Shown here piece after piece: positions 21,515 through 34,164 of a DNA stretch of 64,000 bases. The notes below the pieces were generated by a model, which did not search any database, had not been told where the DNA came from, and saw only the letters and a list, made by a program, of their open reading frames with translations. Positions within the stretch are counted from its first letter, which is position 1. Every line of letters starts with the position of its first letter. The translations under genes and the position numbers were made by a program. The stretch lies in NCBI GenBank assembly GCA_964017185.1, contig OZ024876.1:26566278-26630277 (forward strand). The letters are read 5' to 3'. Origin of the DNA: Rugalucina vietnamica. Taxonomy: Eukaryota; Mollusca; Bivalvia; Lucinida; Lucinidae.

Positions 21515-22318
21515 GGTTTTGCATGATAACGAAAATTAGAAAATATTTTTTTGTCTTTCTTTTTTCCTGATCATAAAGATTTCGTCTACGGTAAGTCATT
21601 TGTGTCATTTAATACAATTTTTAAGCAATCATAATACAATACTAAGGATTTTAAGTTTTAGCGGGAAAATAGTTTCCCCCCTTCCATGATATACTTGTAC
21701 AGGAAAATCACTATTCAAAAATGTTTTGTTCAGAACTGTATTATTTGTCAACCGATTGTAAACAATATCATTGCACATTTTGCGACAAACTAAATGCTCA
21801 ATTGTGCCAAGAGAATATTGCATCTATATTTAAAAACTTGCAAACTAACTGCCAAATGCCATTATCAGCCACCAGGAAACACACTTTAGTTTATTTTGTA
21901 TTAATATTTTTTTATGTTTTGCACACAAGATCATATGCAAGATAACGAATAATCAATTTCTGTACGCTTGTTCCTGGTCATATATAAGCCCATTTCTTTT
22001 ATAATTGATTTAGAACTGGAAATAAGTTATAGTGAAAATTGCCAGCTTTGATTCGATGTATATATGTCTGGATGATTCATTCAATATAAATGATAAATTT
22101 CAATATACATGTAAGCTTTTGTTTGCTCTGGTATTTCACCGCCACTGTTGAAACCTCGTTTCTTCTTTATCATGGTGCTAAAATTGCATGTGTTGATTAT
22201 GTGATGCGCCATTAAGATGCTAGGAAGCTTCTTTAAGAACCGAACAATTAATTGTTGTTAAATCACGACAGATTAAGGGTGATGTCTGTGGCCAGGTCAA
22301 ATCGATTTCACCCTCCAA
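21307..22318. other. Gene-free stretch with a long poly-A run
   Basis: Contains an uninterrupted run of more than 40 A (21470-21511). Nothing else recognised. Confidence 0.5.
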
Positions 22319-22926
22319 ATGGTAAAGTATTTAATTTCGATACACACTATAATACGAACGTCTTTCTCTCGGAAAGTTTTCTCTAAAACCTCAAATTAGC
22401 CCGGCTTGTATATCATTCGAGCCCCGCTCTGGCCACATGTGAGACAAGCCAAGTTCTGCTTGCGGGTGTGCCAGGTGGTTTTTCTCTGGGTCCTCCCGAT
22501 TTCGCCCACCTACTACTGATTGGCTCGTCTCAAGTGAGCTGAAATAATTTTGAAATGGACGTAAAACTTAATTAAAAGAAATAATGTTCATAAATCACTT
22601 TTATGGTAAGAAAGCCAGAGACGTACATGTATAAATCTGTAGATGTATCCAAGAATCATCCATAACGACAAAACAATCATAGAGAAACATATATAGAGAT
22701 TTGCTCGGGGATCGTATTCTTTTGAAATCCATACAATATTGTCGGTAACCATGGTACCTGTAACTCATTACAAATAAAGATAAAGCTGAGCCTTGTAGGC
22801 AAAAATGCCTTCGTAGTTCCGATCAAGTATGATATACAAGCCGGGCTAATTTGAGGTTTTAGAGAAAACTTTCCGGGAGAAAGACGTTCGTATTATAGTG
22901 CGTATCGAAATAAAATACGTTTACCA
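22319..22926. mobile_element. 608-bp element with ~95-bp terminal inverted repeats
   Basis: The left arm (22319-22413) and right arm (22829-22926) are near-perfect complements through AATACGAACGTCTTTCTC, GGAAAGTTTTCTCTAAAACC and TCAAATTAGCCCGGCTTGTA, with one or two mismatches and one indel. The middle ~415 bp is unrelated and non-coding. A plain DNA-transposon derivative (long-TIR MITE) or a recent inverted duplication. Confidence 0.8.
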
Positions 22927-23618
22927 TGCAGTTCACTCGAAGCTGATCCGGGCCTTCGTTTTCAAATAATGCAACATATGTTCGTCCGTGGCTTTCCTCA
23001 AAACGAGATATCGTTTACTCAGAAGATTAGTAATAGCAAAGTGGAGAAGAAATTCCCTCATGTCCTAGGCAGACAATTACAGACAATCAAATGTCCTTTT
23101 ATCTTTTTTATGAATTTCTCTACAATAAAAAGACATGAGAAAGACACATCAACTGCATTGACTCAGATAAGTTTGGTTTGTTGTGTTTAACAGCCAACGT
23201 TATATTCGGTTATCGTTCAGACAGCAAAAGTTTTTGGTACCCTTATGAAGACCTTTTTTGTTTTGTGGTTTATGTCCAAGTAAACAATTTTAAGTCATGT
23301 CGATATGTCTGAATCTCCTCTTGGGTGTAAACTTCTGCTTTGGAAAGGGCATGTGCAAGTAATTTATAAAGGAGATATGTTTGCTCATCAGCCACATACC
23401 ACGGTGTCAGGTAGGATCCGGACCCTACCACTAGGAAGCCGTGCCCCCTCCCCCCATCCCTTCATATAAGTTTTGAAAACTACATCGTTCTCGTAAGGTT
23501 GTATAACTACATGTAGAAACAAAACAAAATACGTGAATGGGAATAGAACATCTGTGCACGTATGTGTTAGTTCGCTGTCGATATCCACAGATATAATCAT
23601 AAATGTTGTCGTTAAAGT

Positions 23619-23717
23619 GGCTGTAGAAAGAGCAAAATGTAATGTGCAATAGGAGTCACTGGTTTAAGTTAAACCAGTGACTCCTATTGCACATTACATT
23701 TTGCACTTTCTACAGCC
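23619..23717. repeat. 99-bp near-perfect palindrome
   Basis: Two 49-base arms with one mismatch around a single base at 23668. The arms start GGCTGTAGAAAG and reach GAGTCACTGGTTTAA at the centre. Single copy in the window. Confidence 0.95.
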
Positions 23718-24045
23718 TTGTCCTTTGTTGACATCAATATGAAATCGTTCCAATATTTTGTGTGTTTTTATTCGTCAACTTATCTCTTAATAATAAGTGC
23801 TTAAGAAATGAAATAACGGTGATAAACAGAAACATGTAAAGAAAAAAAAAGTCACTTACCATTTCCTGTTTAAAACCAAACACTTGTACCGACTATTTTC
23901 TTTACAATAGGCTGTGTATTAGCTTTTTTATACACGATTAGTATCAAAGAAGCCTTTTTAATGAAAAGTTTGATCAGTGCGATTGAATAGGATTTCTCTT
24001 TATTGGATTCGGTTGCTTTTATGTTTAAAATTCAAAATTATAATT
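23718..24045. other. Gene-free stretch, nothing recognised
   Basis: A+T-rich spacer between the palindrome and the paired family B elements. Confidence 0.4.
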
Positions 24046-24238
24046 CAGCCTTCGCTTGAGAAAACCAACAATTAGGTTATCGACCAGGTCCGACAAAAAT
24101 CAGGCTGTATGAGCACAGAAAATTGCTAAAAGCTTGAACTTATATATTTTGAAAGAAGAGGTATCTTACTATCTATGTCGCTGATTTGCGGCTTTGGTTT
24201 CGCATATGCAAATTGTTGGCTTTCTGATGCAGCGGCTC
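24046..24238 (-). mobile_element. Family B foldback MITE, copy 4 (left arm of an inverted pair)
   Basis: 193 bp, ending GATGCAGCGGCTC. Together with the next copy and a shared flank (AATTCAGCCTTCGCTTGAG and its complement) it forms a large inverted duplication. Confidence 0.75.
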
Positions 24239-24381
24239 AATATAATCTCAACTGCTGAAGTAAAACTGTTCAAATATTGAAAATAATCATACATTTTACT
24301 TCATAATCGATGTTCTTTTAAAAAGTGCATATAATAAAAAAGACTAAGCAATTCCATACAATACTAGCAATTAGGTTATTT

Positions 24382-24574
24382 GAGCCGCCGCATGGGAAAA
24401 CTAACAACCTGTGTAGGCGAAACCAAAGCCGCAGATCAGCGCCATAGGTAGTATGATACATCTTCTTTCAAAATATTACAGTTCAAGCTTTTTGCAATTT
24501 TCTGTGCTTGTACAGCCGGATTTTTGTCGGACCTGGTCGATAACCTAAATTGTTGTTTTTCTCAAGCGAAGACT
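24382..24574 (+). mobile_element. Family B foldback MITE, copy 5 (right arm of an inverted pair)
   Basis: 193 bp starting GAGCCGCCGCATGGGAAAAC. Same shortened form as copy 4, in opposite orientation, 143 bp away. Confidence 0.75.
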
Positions 24575-24611
24575 GAATTATAGTTTCAGCATTCCTCTAC
24601 CTTCTAGCCTC

Positions 24612-24677
24612 TATCCATTTTCTGTCAGATTTGGTCGGAACCCAAATTGTTGGTTTTCTGACGCAAAAGCTCATTTC
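24612..24677 (+). mobile_element. Family B right-end fragment (copy 6)
   Basis: TCAGATTTGGTCGGAACCC and ATTGTTGGTTTTCTGACGC only. Confidence 0.6.
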
Positions 24678-25073
24678 AGTAATCACTGAATAAGCTCAAA
24701 TACGTAATTATCTGTTGTCCACGCTTTCCGTATGGCACATTCATGACGAACTCGTGTAGTACCACCACATACATGTACAGTATGTACAAGGGAAGCCCAT
24801 GTAGTGTTCATATGGTGCGATTCAGTTTAACATAATACCTAAAACAAGCAACCAGAAGGGCAACGATCGCTCAACTGAGATCCCTCTGTAAAACACTTAA
24901 TATTGATTTTTCTGAAGCTCAAGGGCAACTAATACCACAGACTCAAGTGGGATAAGTTCAAATTTTAACACCATTTCAAGGTTTCATAATGTTCCAAAAC
25001 CTAATGAAACAATATCCCCATCTCAGTGATACTTCAATACAATTTGACCAAGTTAGGTGAGTTAGTCTCAAAA

Positions 25074-25265
25074 AGTTAAGTTTAGGTAACTGAGTGACCA
25101 CCTATTGGGAAAATAGCTGCTTATTCGGCTTACGATATGTTTTCATGTTTTCATGTTATAAGTGCCTGGTTGTTAATTTACATGTACATGTAGTTTTTCC
25201 GACCTCGGTTTTTGGAGAGGGATTGTCTTTCTGATTTCCTGATATTTACCTACTTGTACCTTTTT
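25074..25265 (+). mobile_element. Penelope-like 3' tail fragment (e)
   Basis: Only the last ~190 bp of the tail, ending CCTACTTGTACCTTTTTATG. Confidence 0.8.
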
Positions 25266-25845
25266 ATGCGTATACCATTTACACACCGGATTTACTAGAT
25301 GTATACAGAAATATGGTGTTCGAGGATAGAAGTTTGATGGAGATGCTACATGTACATGTATCCTGGTGAAATTATTGGGTCGATAATGGGACAAAAAATC
25401 TACAAGAACGTGACGAAACCTGTTTTATCTAGTCTAAAGGGACAACTAATACGATGTCGAGACATCAATTATACTTACGACAATTTTCAAAATCTAATTT
25501 ATAGCCTTAATGCGAAGCTCGGCTAAGAATATTAAATTTCATCATTAAATGCAAATGCAGACATTACTGTATCAGCAGTGTTTCGAAGAATCCGAATGTT
25601 CCCGAGCGAATTGCGAAGGCACGTCTGAACTTGAAATAAATGTGTAAAGACAAGTCCGAACTTGAAATAGATATATACATGGATTCAGGGTCGTCTTTTG
25701 GTTAAGCAACGGATTAAAATAGCATAATTTCGATCGGCTTAACAAGTATTTTTGAAAGTTACTAAAATGGCAAAACACCAGCATATGTTTTAAAACAGTG
25801 GAAGCTGCAATAATTGAATATGATTTACATTAAACATGTTCCAGT
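25266..25845. other. Gene-free stretch, nothing recognised
   Basis: A+T-rich spacer. A short direct duplication AAGWCNNGTCYGAACTTGAA occurs at 25620-25665. Confidence 0.4.
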
Positions 25846-26128
25846 CAATCAGGGAAAAATGTCGATAAAAGGTATACCGCCTTAACCCCCACATTTTTAT
25901 ATAGAAAAGCTGATGTTTGCACGAGTATACATGTATCTATTTTTCGTATTTAATACAAAACATAGATTGTGGGTACTCGTTAGAACCACCTCGGTAAGTC
26001 GGTTCTAACATGTACCCACAATTAATGTTTTGAGGAAAAATATTAGAAATATCATTTCTCCCCCATGGAATTTTCAATTTTTACAGCTAAAAAAATCTTT
26101 GTATATTGAATGGGCAAGTCTTCGTAAA
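25846..26128 (+). mobile_element. Family A foldback MITE, copy 9
   Basis: The central hairpin is intact (GTGGGTACTCGTTAGAACC ... GGTTCTAACATGTACCC). Both termini are worn. Confidence 0.8.
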
Positions 26129-26218
26129 TCAAAGGATGAAATACAAAGTAAGATTAGAATGTTCACACATTGATTCCAAACCAGAGACCAGACGGGAAAG
26201 ATTATAAGAATCTTATAT

Positions 26219-26321
26219 GGGGTTCTGTTCTAGATGGAAGTTTCCAACCCAAGGGATGACCGTGCTGAGCGGAACCGAGGCTCCGCCGAGGGTTGGAAAC
26301 TTCCATCTAGAACAGAACACC
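26219..26321. repeat. Inverted repeat with ~33-bp arms
   Basis: GGTTCTGTTCTAGATGGAAG ... CTTCCATCTAGAACAGAACA, continuing inward through TTTCCAACCC and complement around a ~37-nt loop. A smaller hairpin with CCTGGGTGA and TCACCCAGG arms follows at 26395-26440. Confidence 0.85.
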
Positions 26322-26507
26322 GTATTAGATTCTTTTTCTTGCACAACAACCCCCAAAATCTGGTTTATTTCAAGGTTTTGCGTATTTTTTAGCCTGGGTG
26401 AGAACACCTGGGTGAGATGCAATTTTATCACCCAGGCAAAAAGTGTGGCAATTTCTGTCTGGTGTGCAAGAAAGTACAGTACAAAACATTACAAATTAAT
26501 GCGCGTA

Positions 26508-26636
26508 ATAGCTGCTTACTCGGCTCGTGTAAGTACCTTAGGGTTATTGTCGATTTCGTTTTTCTCACCTTTGGATTTTGGAGTGGGAACTACTTTCTGA
26601 TTGTTTGTGATTTCCTTGATTATTGCCTCATGCTAT
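26508..26636 (+). mobile_element. Penelope-like 3' tail fragment (f), worn
   Basis: AGCTGCTTACTCGGCT, then a CTCACCTTTGGATTTTGGAG block and a diverged end. It abuts a bare right end of family A (26637-26671, GTATATTGCATGGACAAGTT). Confidence 0.6.
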
Positions 26637-26802
26637 CTTTCTGTATATTGCATGGACAAGTTTCTTAATGTGCTACTTGCATGGTTGTATGAGCAATATA
26701 ACTAGTTATTTCCCAGCATGGAAGCCGTCCTTATAATAATTCGGATTGGAGTAAAGGTACAAACCATACATGTATTGTAGAAAACTTTTTGATCAGATGA
26801 GC

Positions 26803-27551
26803 CATTTTCCCAATAGGTGGCCACTCAGCCACCCAAACTTAAATAAAAATATGAAAACACACATAAGGTGCTAACAGCACAACAATTATGTATTAAAATT
26901 AAACAACAAGACATAAAACAATAAGAACCACCACAGCAGTGTCGCCTTGGACCGATCAGTAATGCGGGCTTAAATCAATTTTACATGGCCATAACCTCAC
27001 CCTCAGCTTATGTTGTGGTTCACAACTTTAAGTTACTTCTTCGGTCCTTGCGGTGAATCTCTAACTAGTCAAAGAATCATCAAATCGTGATTACATTGTA
27101 ACATCCTGATGAATCAAAAACGATGACTCAACAGATTCAGTAAGCTGCCCGACGATGGAAATCCCTGGGCGCCGAATAAGTTACTGAAACCCGCAGCAAA
27201 AGAAAAACACCGGTTGAACCCCGTTGGCAAAAGACAAGAAGCTCCGGTCCCAACCAACTAAAATGAATAGCTTTAGTTCTTGGAGAACGACACCCGAAGC
27301 ACCGACGTACAATTAAAGAAGGCAGCATAGTTATTAAGCATGCAGACTATCGCATAACATTTAAGTTAGAACATGTACGTCTGAAACGTGTAATGATTTT
27401 TCTGAACTGAAAAGAAAAATCATTCCTTCCTGTAAGTTTCTTAAATTTGTAAACCAAGTCACCATAAAATTCTGGTTCCGAAAGGCCCTCACGTAAATGC
27501 GTCTATAACCCAACATTATATTTGGAAATCAATTCATAGTGTCTGCGATAG
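26803..27551 (-). mobile_element. Penelope-like fragment (g) with part of the RT tail
   Basis: About 750 bp: the 3' region plus the C-terminal ~70 codons' worth of RT, worn; the 3' terminal ~180 bp are missing. The 5' junction is at CATAGTGTCTGCGATA. Confidence 0.8.
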
Positions 27552-30459
27552 ATGGGGTGGAAAATTTTAATTTCAAATTGGTGAATATGTAAAATATGAT
27601 TGTACAAAACGAATTAAAACGCTGGTAGCTGTATTGGTTTAATCAAATATAAATATAATAAGGTTATTATTTGCAGATATCGTTTCCAAATGTATTAAAT
27701 ACATTTTGACTGAAATACTCATCTATGAATATATGGCTCGCTCTTTATTGATTTTGCACTTAAAACCTAATAAATATGCTCAGCGCTATTAGATTCGTGC
27801 ATGGGTCTCCTCGAGAGAATCAAATGTTAATGGAATTAAATGTGTTGTAGCTGATCTGAAAATTTAATAAGAACTTGTAATATATACTAGAACAAGCAAA
27901 GAAGTTGATATTAGCCGATCTGACAATCTAATAAGAAGTTGTAATATACTAGTACTACTCAAAAGAAGTTTTGCACCAATTGGATTTTTTAATATTCTAC
28001 AGAGACAGTTAAGGAGTCGTCATAGTAAGGGTGCCAGCCATCAGAAAAATGGTGATAAGTGGTCGGAGAGTAGCAAAAATTTCATTCATACCCTCTGTCA
28101 GAGGACCCCACTGGAAGCTTGAAAACCAATGTTTGGTCAATTTTAAGTCTTGCAAAAGTTGTGAAATAAAAGGATGTATTACGCAACACACAGCATTCTA
28201 AAACACAGTATTCGGGGATGGGGGTGTACATATGAAACAGATCATATCGCAAGTAATACTTATCATAAACCAGTAAATATGCTATCCTTTTCAGCTTAGA
28301 AACTGTCCTTTCATTCAGTAGTGAGAAATTACAATAAACTCAATTTCATCATTCATGCTTATTAATGAAATATCAAATATAAGGGATATTAATAATTTCA
28401 GCTCCATTATAAACTATTTTTAGACCCATAATTTGACTGATGTTATATAGCTACATGATGCCATTACAGCAATTCTCTAATGCAATAGGGCTACATATGT
28501 ATGAAAATCATCCCTTTTGTATTTTCATGAATATTAATGAAAAAAATGTGGCTTTGGTAACCAACAATATAAAAAGAATGGGTGCCTACCTACAAAAATG
28601 CTCACATATGAGCAGTCAGTTGTACTAATGATGACTAAAATTGAAACCAATGTAATGCATGGATATAGAGCTGTTTTTCTGGTTGTCAATAATGCAAATA
28701 TTTACTGGTACCTTGTATATTTATGATGAATATATTTAATGGTACATACAAATAGAATCACAAAAAAAACATTAAAACCCATAAAAAGCCACAATTAAAC
28801 ACATTTCAGGCCCACGCTATCATCCTGATACACTGTTATTGCACCAGTGATGTCATTTGGCAACTTTAAAGATGTCAAAGGCCTGATATTAGAGTCATCT
28901 CATTTGCATATTCATGATATTTATTCATAAAAACCTTAGGAAACTTGAGGAAAAACAACAACAACTAAAAACTTAAAGAAATAACTCTCTGAGTCACTTA
29001 ATGTGTATCTGGCATTGGAATTGACCTAGGATGCTGAAAGTGGTATTGAATGAATGCGTATTGCTTAAGTCATATACTTGTATATATAAATCATTTGCAT
29101 TTCACTTTTTGAAGAATATTAATGTTAAGGTAAGAATAATGGATAAAAAAATCACAGAAAAAAAGTTAAGAAGATACACCTTCAAAATGAAATGTTTCTT
29201 TGCTACTGATAGCATAAGAGTGCAGAAGTGGTTACTTTGACAATGTACCGAGACTATGTAATCTGATTTTCTGATCTAATGTCTCATGAATATTAATGAA
29301 AACTTCAGTAGTAAGAGAAAAAAGTTTGATATATGAAGAGGTATACCAACTAAATCATTGGTATCACGGATGTCCATGTCTTTAAATGCTGAAATAGACA
29401 TCAAAGGGTAGCTAGGACAATTATTATTGCCATGTGGTCTCTTATACAAAATTTTAATCCATGGTCTCAGTTATATTAAGTAAAACTTCAATACAATTAG
29501 AAAATGAAAAACTAGTAAAGGGTGTCCATTAACAAAAACACTTTTATTTTGGTTGCTTACTCATATGTTTTGGTATATCTGACAACTTGACAATAGAACA
29601 TTCTAATAGCTAATAGCTGATGCTATTTTCAGCTCTCAAAGGTCCTTGCCAGCAGAAAAATAAACTATTTTGTTGATTTACTCCTTCGCATTTCCGCATT
29701 TTTCTCTCATTTCTGAAGTTTTCATTGAAATTGATGAAACAAAAATTCATATGGATTAATCGTAAGATTACATGGCAAAGAATATTGGGTCTTAGCAATC
29801 AGTTTATACCAATTTCAGCTCCCTATGGCTATCAGTAGCCAATATTCATAGTGGTTAAGTAGGTATACTCCCACTTAATTCTTCTACAATTTTTCCCCAG
29901 TATCTAAAGAATTCATTCATGCTCATGAAATCCAAAAAGTCAAATGACTTGCATATTACAGCACATGCTGATTTAAAACTGCCCCTGTAGTTGTTTGGTA
30001 CCATTTTCAGCACATTAAGGATTTCAGTACTTGAGTTCCATGTCATTTTTCAGGTATACTGTCTTAATTATTCTGTGGTATTTTCTCCACTTTAATTTTC
30101 AAAAATAATCATGAAGATTATATTTCTATTAAGCTAGAGGGCAACAGTACATTGCTTTAATTATTTGTTTGATACTTCATTAAATAATCTAGGTCTATAA
30201 ACAGCCCAGGTACGAAACTTTGTTATTTTAAAGGTATATCCCTTATTTTCAAATCTTATCTGCCATTTCTTAAGTTTTTATTCGTTTTTATGACTGTGCA
30301 AAGTAAATGTTTTGCTTATTAGGCATTGAGGTAAAAGTGCTGCACCCATGGATGCCTTTGATGAAAATTAGTTTGGGATTACTAAAATTGATAGAATTAT
30401 TGATTTGTTTTCTTCATGATGAGGTTATCTTCTCTGCTCTACATACTTCAGCATTAGAA
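27552..30459. other. Repeat-poor A+T-rich stretch, no gene recognised
   Basis: About 2.9 kb without a recognised element except two copies of a short phrase (GATCTGACAATCTAATAAGA) at 27850 and 27918, seen again at 38195. Small minus-strand open frames (28009-28191, 29610-29798, 29855-30046) have no domain I recognise. Could hold exons of an unrecognised gene. Confidence 0.35.
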
Positions 30460-30538
30460 CAAAGTAGGCAATGCTCAGGAAATGGCGCAATCAGAAAGAA
30501 ATTCCCACCCCATAATCCAAGGGGTGGGAAAGGTGGTA
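30460..30538 (-). mobile_element. Penelope-like 3' terminal fragment (h)
   Basis: 79 bp: AAAGTAGGCAATGCTCAGGA ... GGCGCAATCAGAAAG ... GGGGTGGGAAAG, the last part of the tail only. Confidence 0.7.
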
Positions 30539-30651
30539 TTTGAATGGCCTTTATAAATTCTATACATAGATTCATATAGTGCATGCTTTCTTGAAATGAA
30601 TGAGTAGTATCTGATTAATTTTACATAAAAGACTTCACATAAAGCTTTCAC

Positions 30652-30851
30652 CTTATTTTGAAATATTACATCTAGACAATGTCCTCCTTTATTCATAACA
30701 TTTAATGTTACGTGCGTTGCATTATTCAGTAAGATCTCTGAGCCCCACAAGGTTGTTGGTAACAGTCTTAACAATTGTTCAGAGCTTTGGTACTCAACTA
30801 TCAAGGAAGTATCAAAATCATTAGTCGTCAGATATAACCACCATTCCCAAG
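30652..30851 (-). other. Possible exon of an unrecognised gene
   Basis: A minus-strand frame stays open for about 66 codons before an AAG|GTGAAAG donor-like site at 30652-30645. It reads plausibly protein-like (WEWWLYLTTNDFDTS, then LLRLLPTTLWGSEILLNNAT). No matching acceptor could be placed upstream and a stop lies just 5'. I do not recognise the family; it may be an exon, a pseudogene piece or chance. Confidence 0.2.
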
Positions 30852-32800
30852 AATTAACATGTTAAAGGTAAACAATAATGCATCATTTGGCATATGCGAC
30901 TGGGGACTAGACTGCTAAATACATTATTCAAGACAATACATATATGAAAGAAATAAAATAAATCCTGTGTGTCATTTAAACATATTAATGGCAATAAATA
31001 TTTTGTTTTTGCAAAATGCATTAAAACACCCTCAAAAATGAGTAACGTCACTTAGAATTGTGATTTTCAAAGGATGACTTTGTTAACATAACATGTACAC
31101 ACTACAGTCGACGGAGGTCAGAAGTTCGTTCAAACAACTTTAATATGTAGCATAGGCATGCAGAGTGCAGACTTGATGAGTTCTTTGAGTAAAATGATAA
31201 AGCGCTGTCATTTTTCTGTAGCTCAAACAGTCATATCATATTTTCACGTTTTACCAGTAATGTATGTAACAGCCTGTTACATGATAATGCCCCAATGCCA
31301 AGAACGCAAACATCACTTATATTGACCAAGCTTTAGTTTTCTTTTAGATACAGGCTTTTATACTGTCCAAAGACTGTACTCAACTCCTGTCCCAGCAATA
31401 AATGACTAACTAAAAACGATATTGTGAAGCTATTTCTTTGTTTAGAGCCTTACCTATTGACAAATTAACTTCTGTTACATGCATTACATGTCACAAAAAG
31501 CTAGAAAAAATAGTCAAACACATAAATTTTGTAAAACAATATTTTGCTACCATTATTTTTGTAGATGTTGGCTTTAAGGTTTTTTAAATGAATGTTAAAG
31601 ATGACGGGTCACAGAATGACCAAAATACGTTGATTTATTCTGTTTATAATGTTACACTTTGGACAATTATTTACACTGTAAGGATCCATAGCTTTCCATT
31701 ATCTTAAAATAGTCTATTACTTTCTAAAGTTTAATGCAGAACCAAACAATTTGGCAAAGTGATAAACAAAAATATTATAATTTTACAATCTCAGAAAAAT
31801 GGCATAGTAATGTCCTTAAAGCGTAACGTATGTAACTCTTTTTTAAAAAAAAAAAAAAAAAAGCAAAATAAAGTCTCACTAGCAACATTATGTAATTACT
31901 AGCAGCTGCAAAGAAAACATATTGCATGAACATGAAAATAGGCAACATACTTTTGGTTTGGGAATCAACTAGTTGTCCAAGAAGTCACGGGTCCAATAAG
32001 CTAGGGTACGTCATTTTCACCCACAATAAAAGTACTTTTGCAAGACCGAAAAAAATTAAAACATTGGCTTTCATACTTCCCAAAGACAGTACTAAACAAC
32101 TATACAAAGGAAATTTTTTGCTAAACAGGTGGCCACCTCAAGTGCTTTTTTGGTGGCTTTTTCCCATCTGGTACCTTTACTATCACACCTGAGCGAAAAT
32201 CGCTTGACGCAGACTTGCGTTTAATTGCAAAAAATAGTTTTTGATTGATTAATTTATTGCTTTTTGTCAAGTCATGTCGGAACGTTAGATGTTGAAATGG
32301 ACGTAAAGCAATAAATCGAACAGACAAGAATCCATTTTTGAAATAAAACGCACGTCTGCACAAGTCTACGTTGAGGGATTTTCGCTTATGTGTGACGAGG
32401 CCTTTAAACTAACAAGTATTAGCTTTTTCAAAAAGCTTGCGGGCGTTTAGCCCTAGTTATAGGATGAAAGCTGACCCTATTCAACATATGTGCTTTAATT
32501 CCTGGTTCCTGGTAGAACGTAAACTCTGATTTCCAAATTCCACTATCCAAAATGTTGAGGGTTGTGACACTTTTTCATGTTTCATTGATCAACTCATAGC
32601 ACAGCTGTCCAGTAAATTCTCAGAATTGTAGCATAATGTACTCACTAGTATATCAAAAATTATTATACACATAGGCATTTGGCCCAAATTCCCGCACTAA
32701 GAAAATGAATTGCTGGGTTTTAACTTTTTATAGGTTTCTGACAATTGTGACAAATTATGGCATGCCAAAAACACGCACATCATCATATTACCTTAAACAA
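30852..32800. other. Gene-free stretch, nothing recognised
   Basis: A+T-rich. A poly-A tract lies at 31843-31862. Short minus-strand frames lack domains. Confidence 0.4.
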
Positions 32801-32892
32801 TACCAGACCGAGTTGACCCGGCCAAGTAGACACAGGACCGAGTTGACTCAGGAGCCGAGTTGGTATCAGGCCGAGTTGACCCGCTTCCGCTA
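32801..32892. repeat. Short GAGTTGACC minisatellite
   Basis: Four imperfect repeats of a CCGAGTTGACCC-type phrase with spacers of 9-15 bases; C+G-rich against its surroundings. Confidence 0.6.
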
Positions 32893-32966
32893 ACTTCATC
32901 TTCGCAGCATAGATAGACCTTACTATGCTTCGCTTTTAATATCATCAGAAAAACTCCAAATAAATA

Positions 32967-34164
32967 AGGTACAAGTAGGCAAAGATCAGGAAAAGGCGCA
33001 ATCAGAAAAAGATTCCCACTCCAAAAACCGAGGTGGGAAAAAACCAAACTAACAATCAGGTACTTATACCATGAAACATATCGTAAGCCGAATGAGCAGC
33101 TATTTTCCCAATAAATGGCCACTCAGTTACCTTAACTTAACTAAAAATATGAAAACATACATAAGGCGCCAACAGCACAAAAAATTTTATACACCAAGAC
33201 ATAAAACAAAAAGAACCACCACAGAAGTATCGACTTGGAACGATCAGTAACACAAAGTTACTGGCGGGCTTAAACCGGTTTTACATTGCCATAACCTCAC
33301 CCTCAGCTTCTGCAGTGGTTCATAACATTTAGTTAGTTATTTGGTCCTCGTGGTGAATCTCTAACTAGTCAATGAATCATCAAGAACAAACAAATAAATC
33401 ATGATAAACATCCTGATGAATCAAAAACCAGGACTCACAGACTGAGTAAGCTGCCCGACGATGGAGATCCCTGGGCGCCGAATAACCTACTAACTCCGGA
33501 GCAAAAGAAAAACACCAGTTGGACCCCGGTGGGCCAAGCAACAGACAAGAAGCTCCGGCCCCAACCAACTAAAATGAATAGCTTTATGTCGGGGCCATCA
33601 TAGAGTCTGACGCCCGACCCACCGGCGTGCAATTAAAGAAGGCAGCATAGTTATCAACCATGATTGGGTTAAAAACTAAGCATGCAGACTGTCGCATAAC
33701 ATTTAAGTTATAACCTATACGTCTGTAACGTGTTATGATTTTTCTGAACTGAAAAGAAAAATCATTAATTCCTTTAAGTTTCTTAAATTTGTAAACCAAG
33801 TCACCATAAAATTCAGGTTCCGAAAGGCCCTCACTTAAAAGCGTCTTTAACCCAACATTATATTTGGAAATCAATTCATAGTGTCTACGATAAAATTTAG
33901 AAAATGTTTTTCGAAGTTTATGATACCGATAGCCCTGTTGGAGAAGTTTGACGTTAAACATTTATTTCGAGCGTTGAAGTCTGTAACATGATTGCAGACT
34001 CTAGCAAACCTAATAAGTTGCGAAATGTATACACCATAAGAAGCACGACGAGGAACGTCACCATCCAAAAAAGGAAAATTTACTATATCAAAATCAAAGT
34101 CATCGCGCTTATCATAAATTTTAGAAGAAACAAATCCATTTGCAACAGAAAGATGTAGATCTAA
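32967..34164 (-). mobile_element. Penelope-like element, copy 2, 5' truncated
   Basis: 1.2 kb that follows copy 1 (1603-2802) base for base with only a scatter of differences: the whole 3' region and the C-terminal third of the RT frame. It is cut at its 5' side within the RT coding part, the usual result of incomplete reverse transcription. The RT part is not whole. The close match implies recent movement of the family. Confidence 0.9.
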
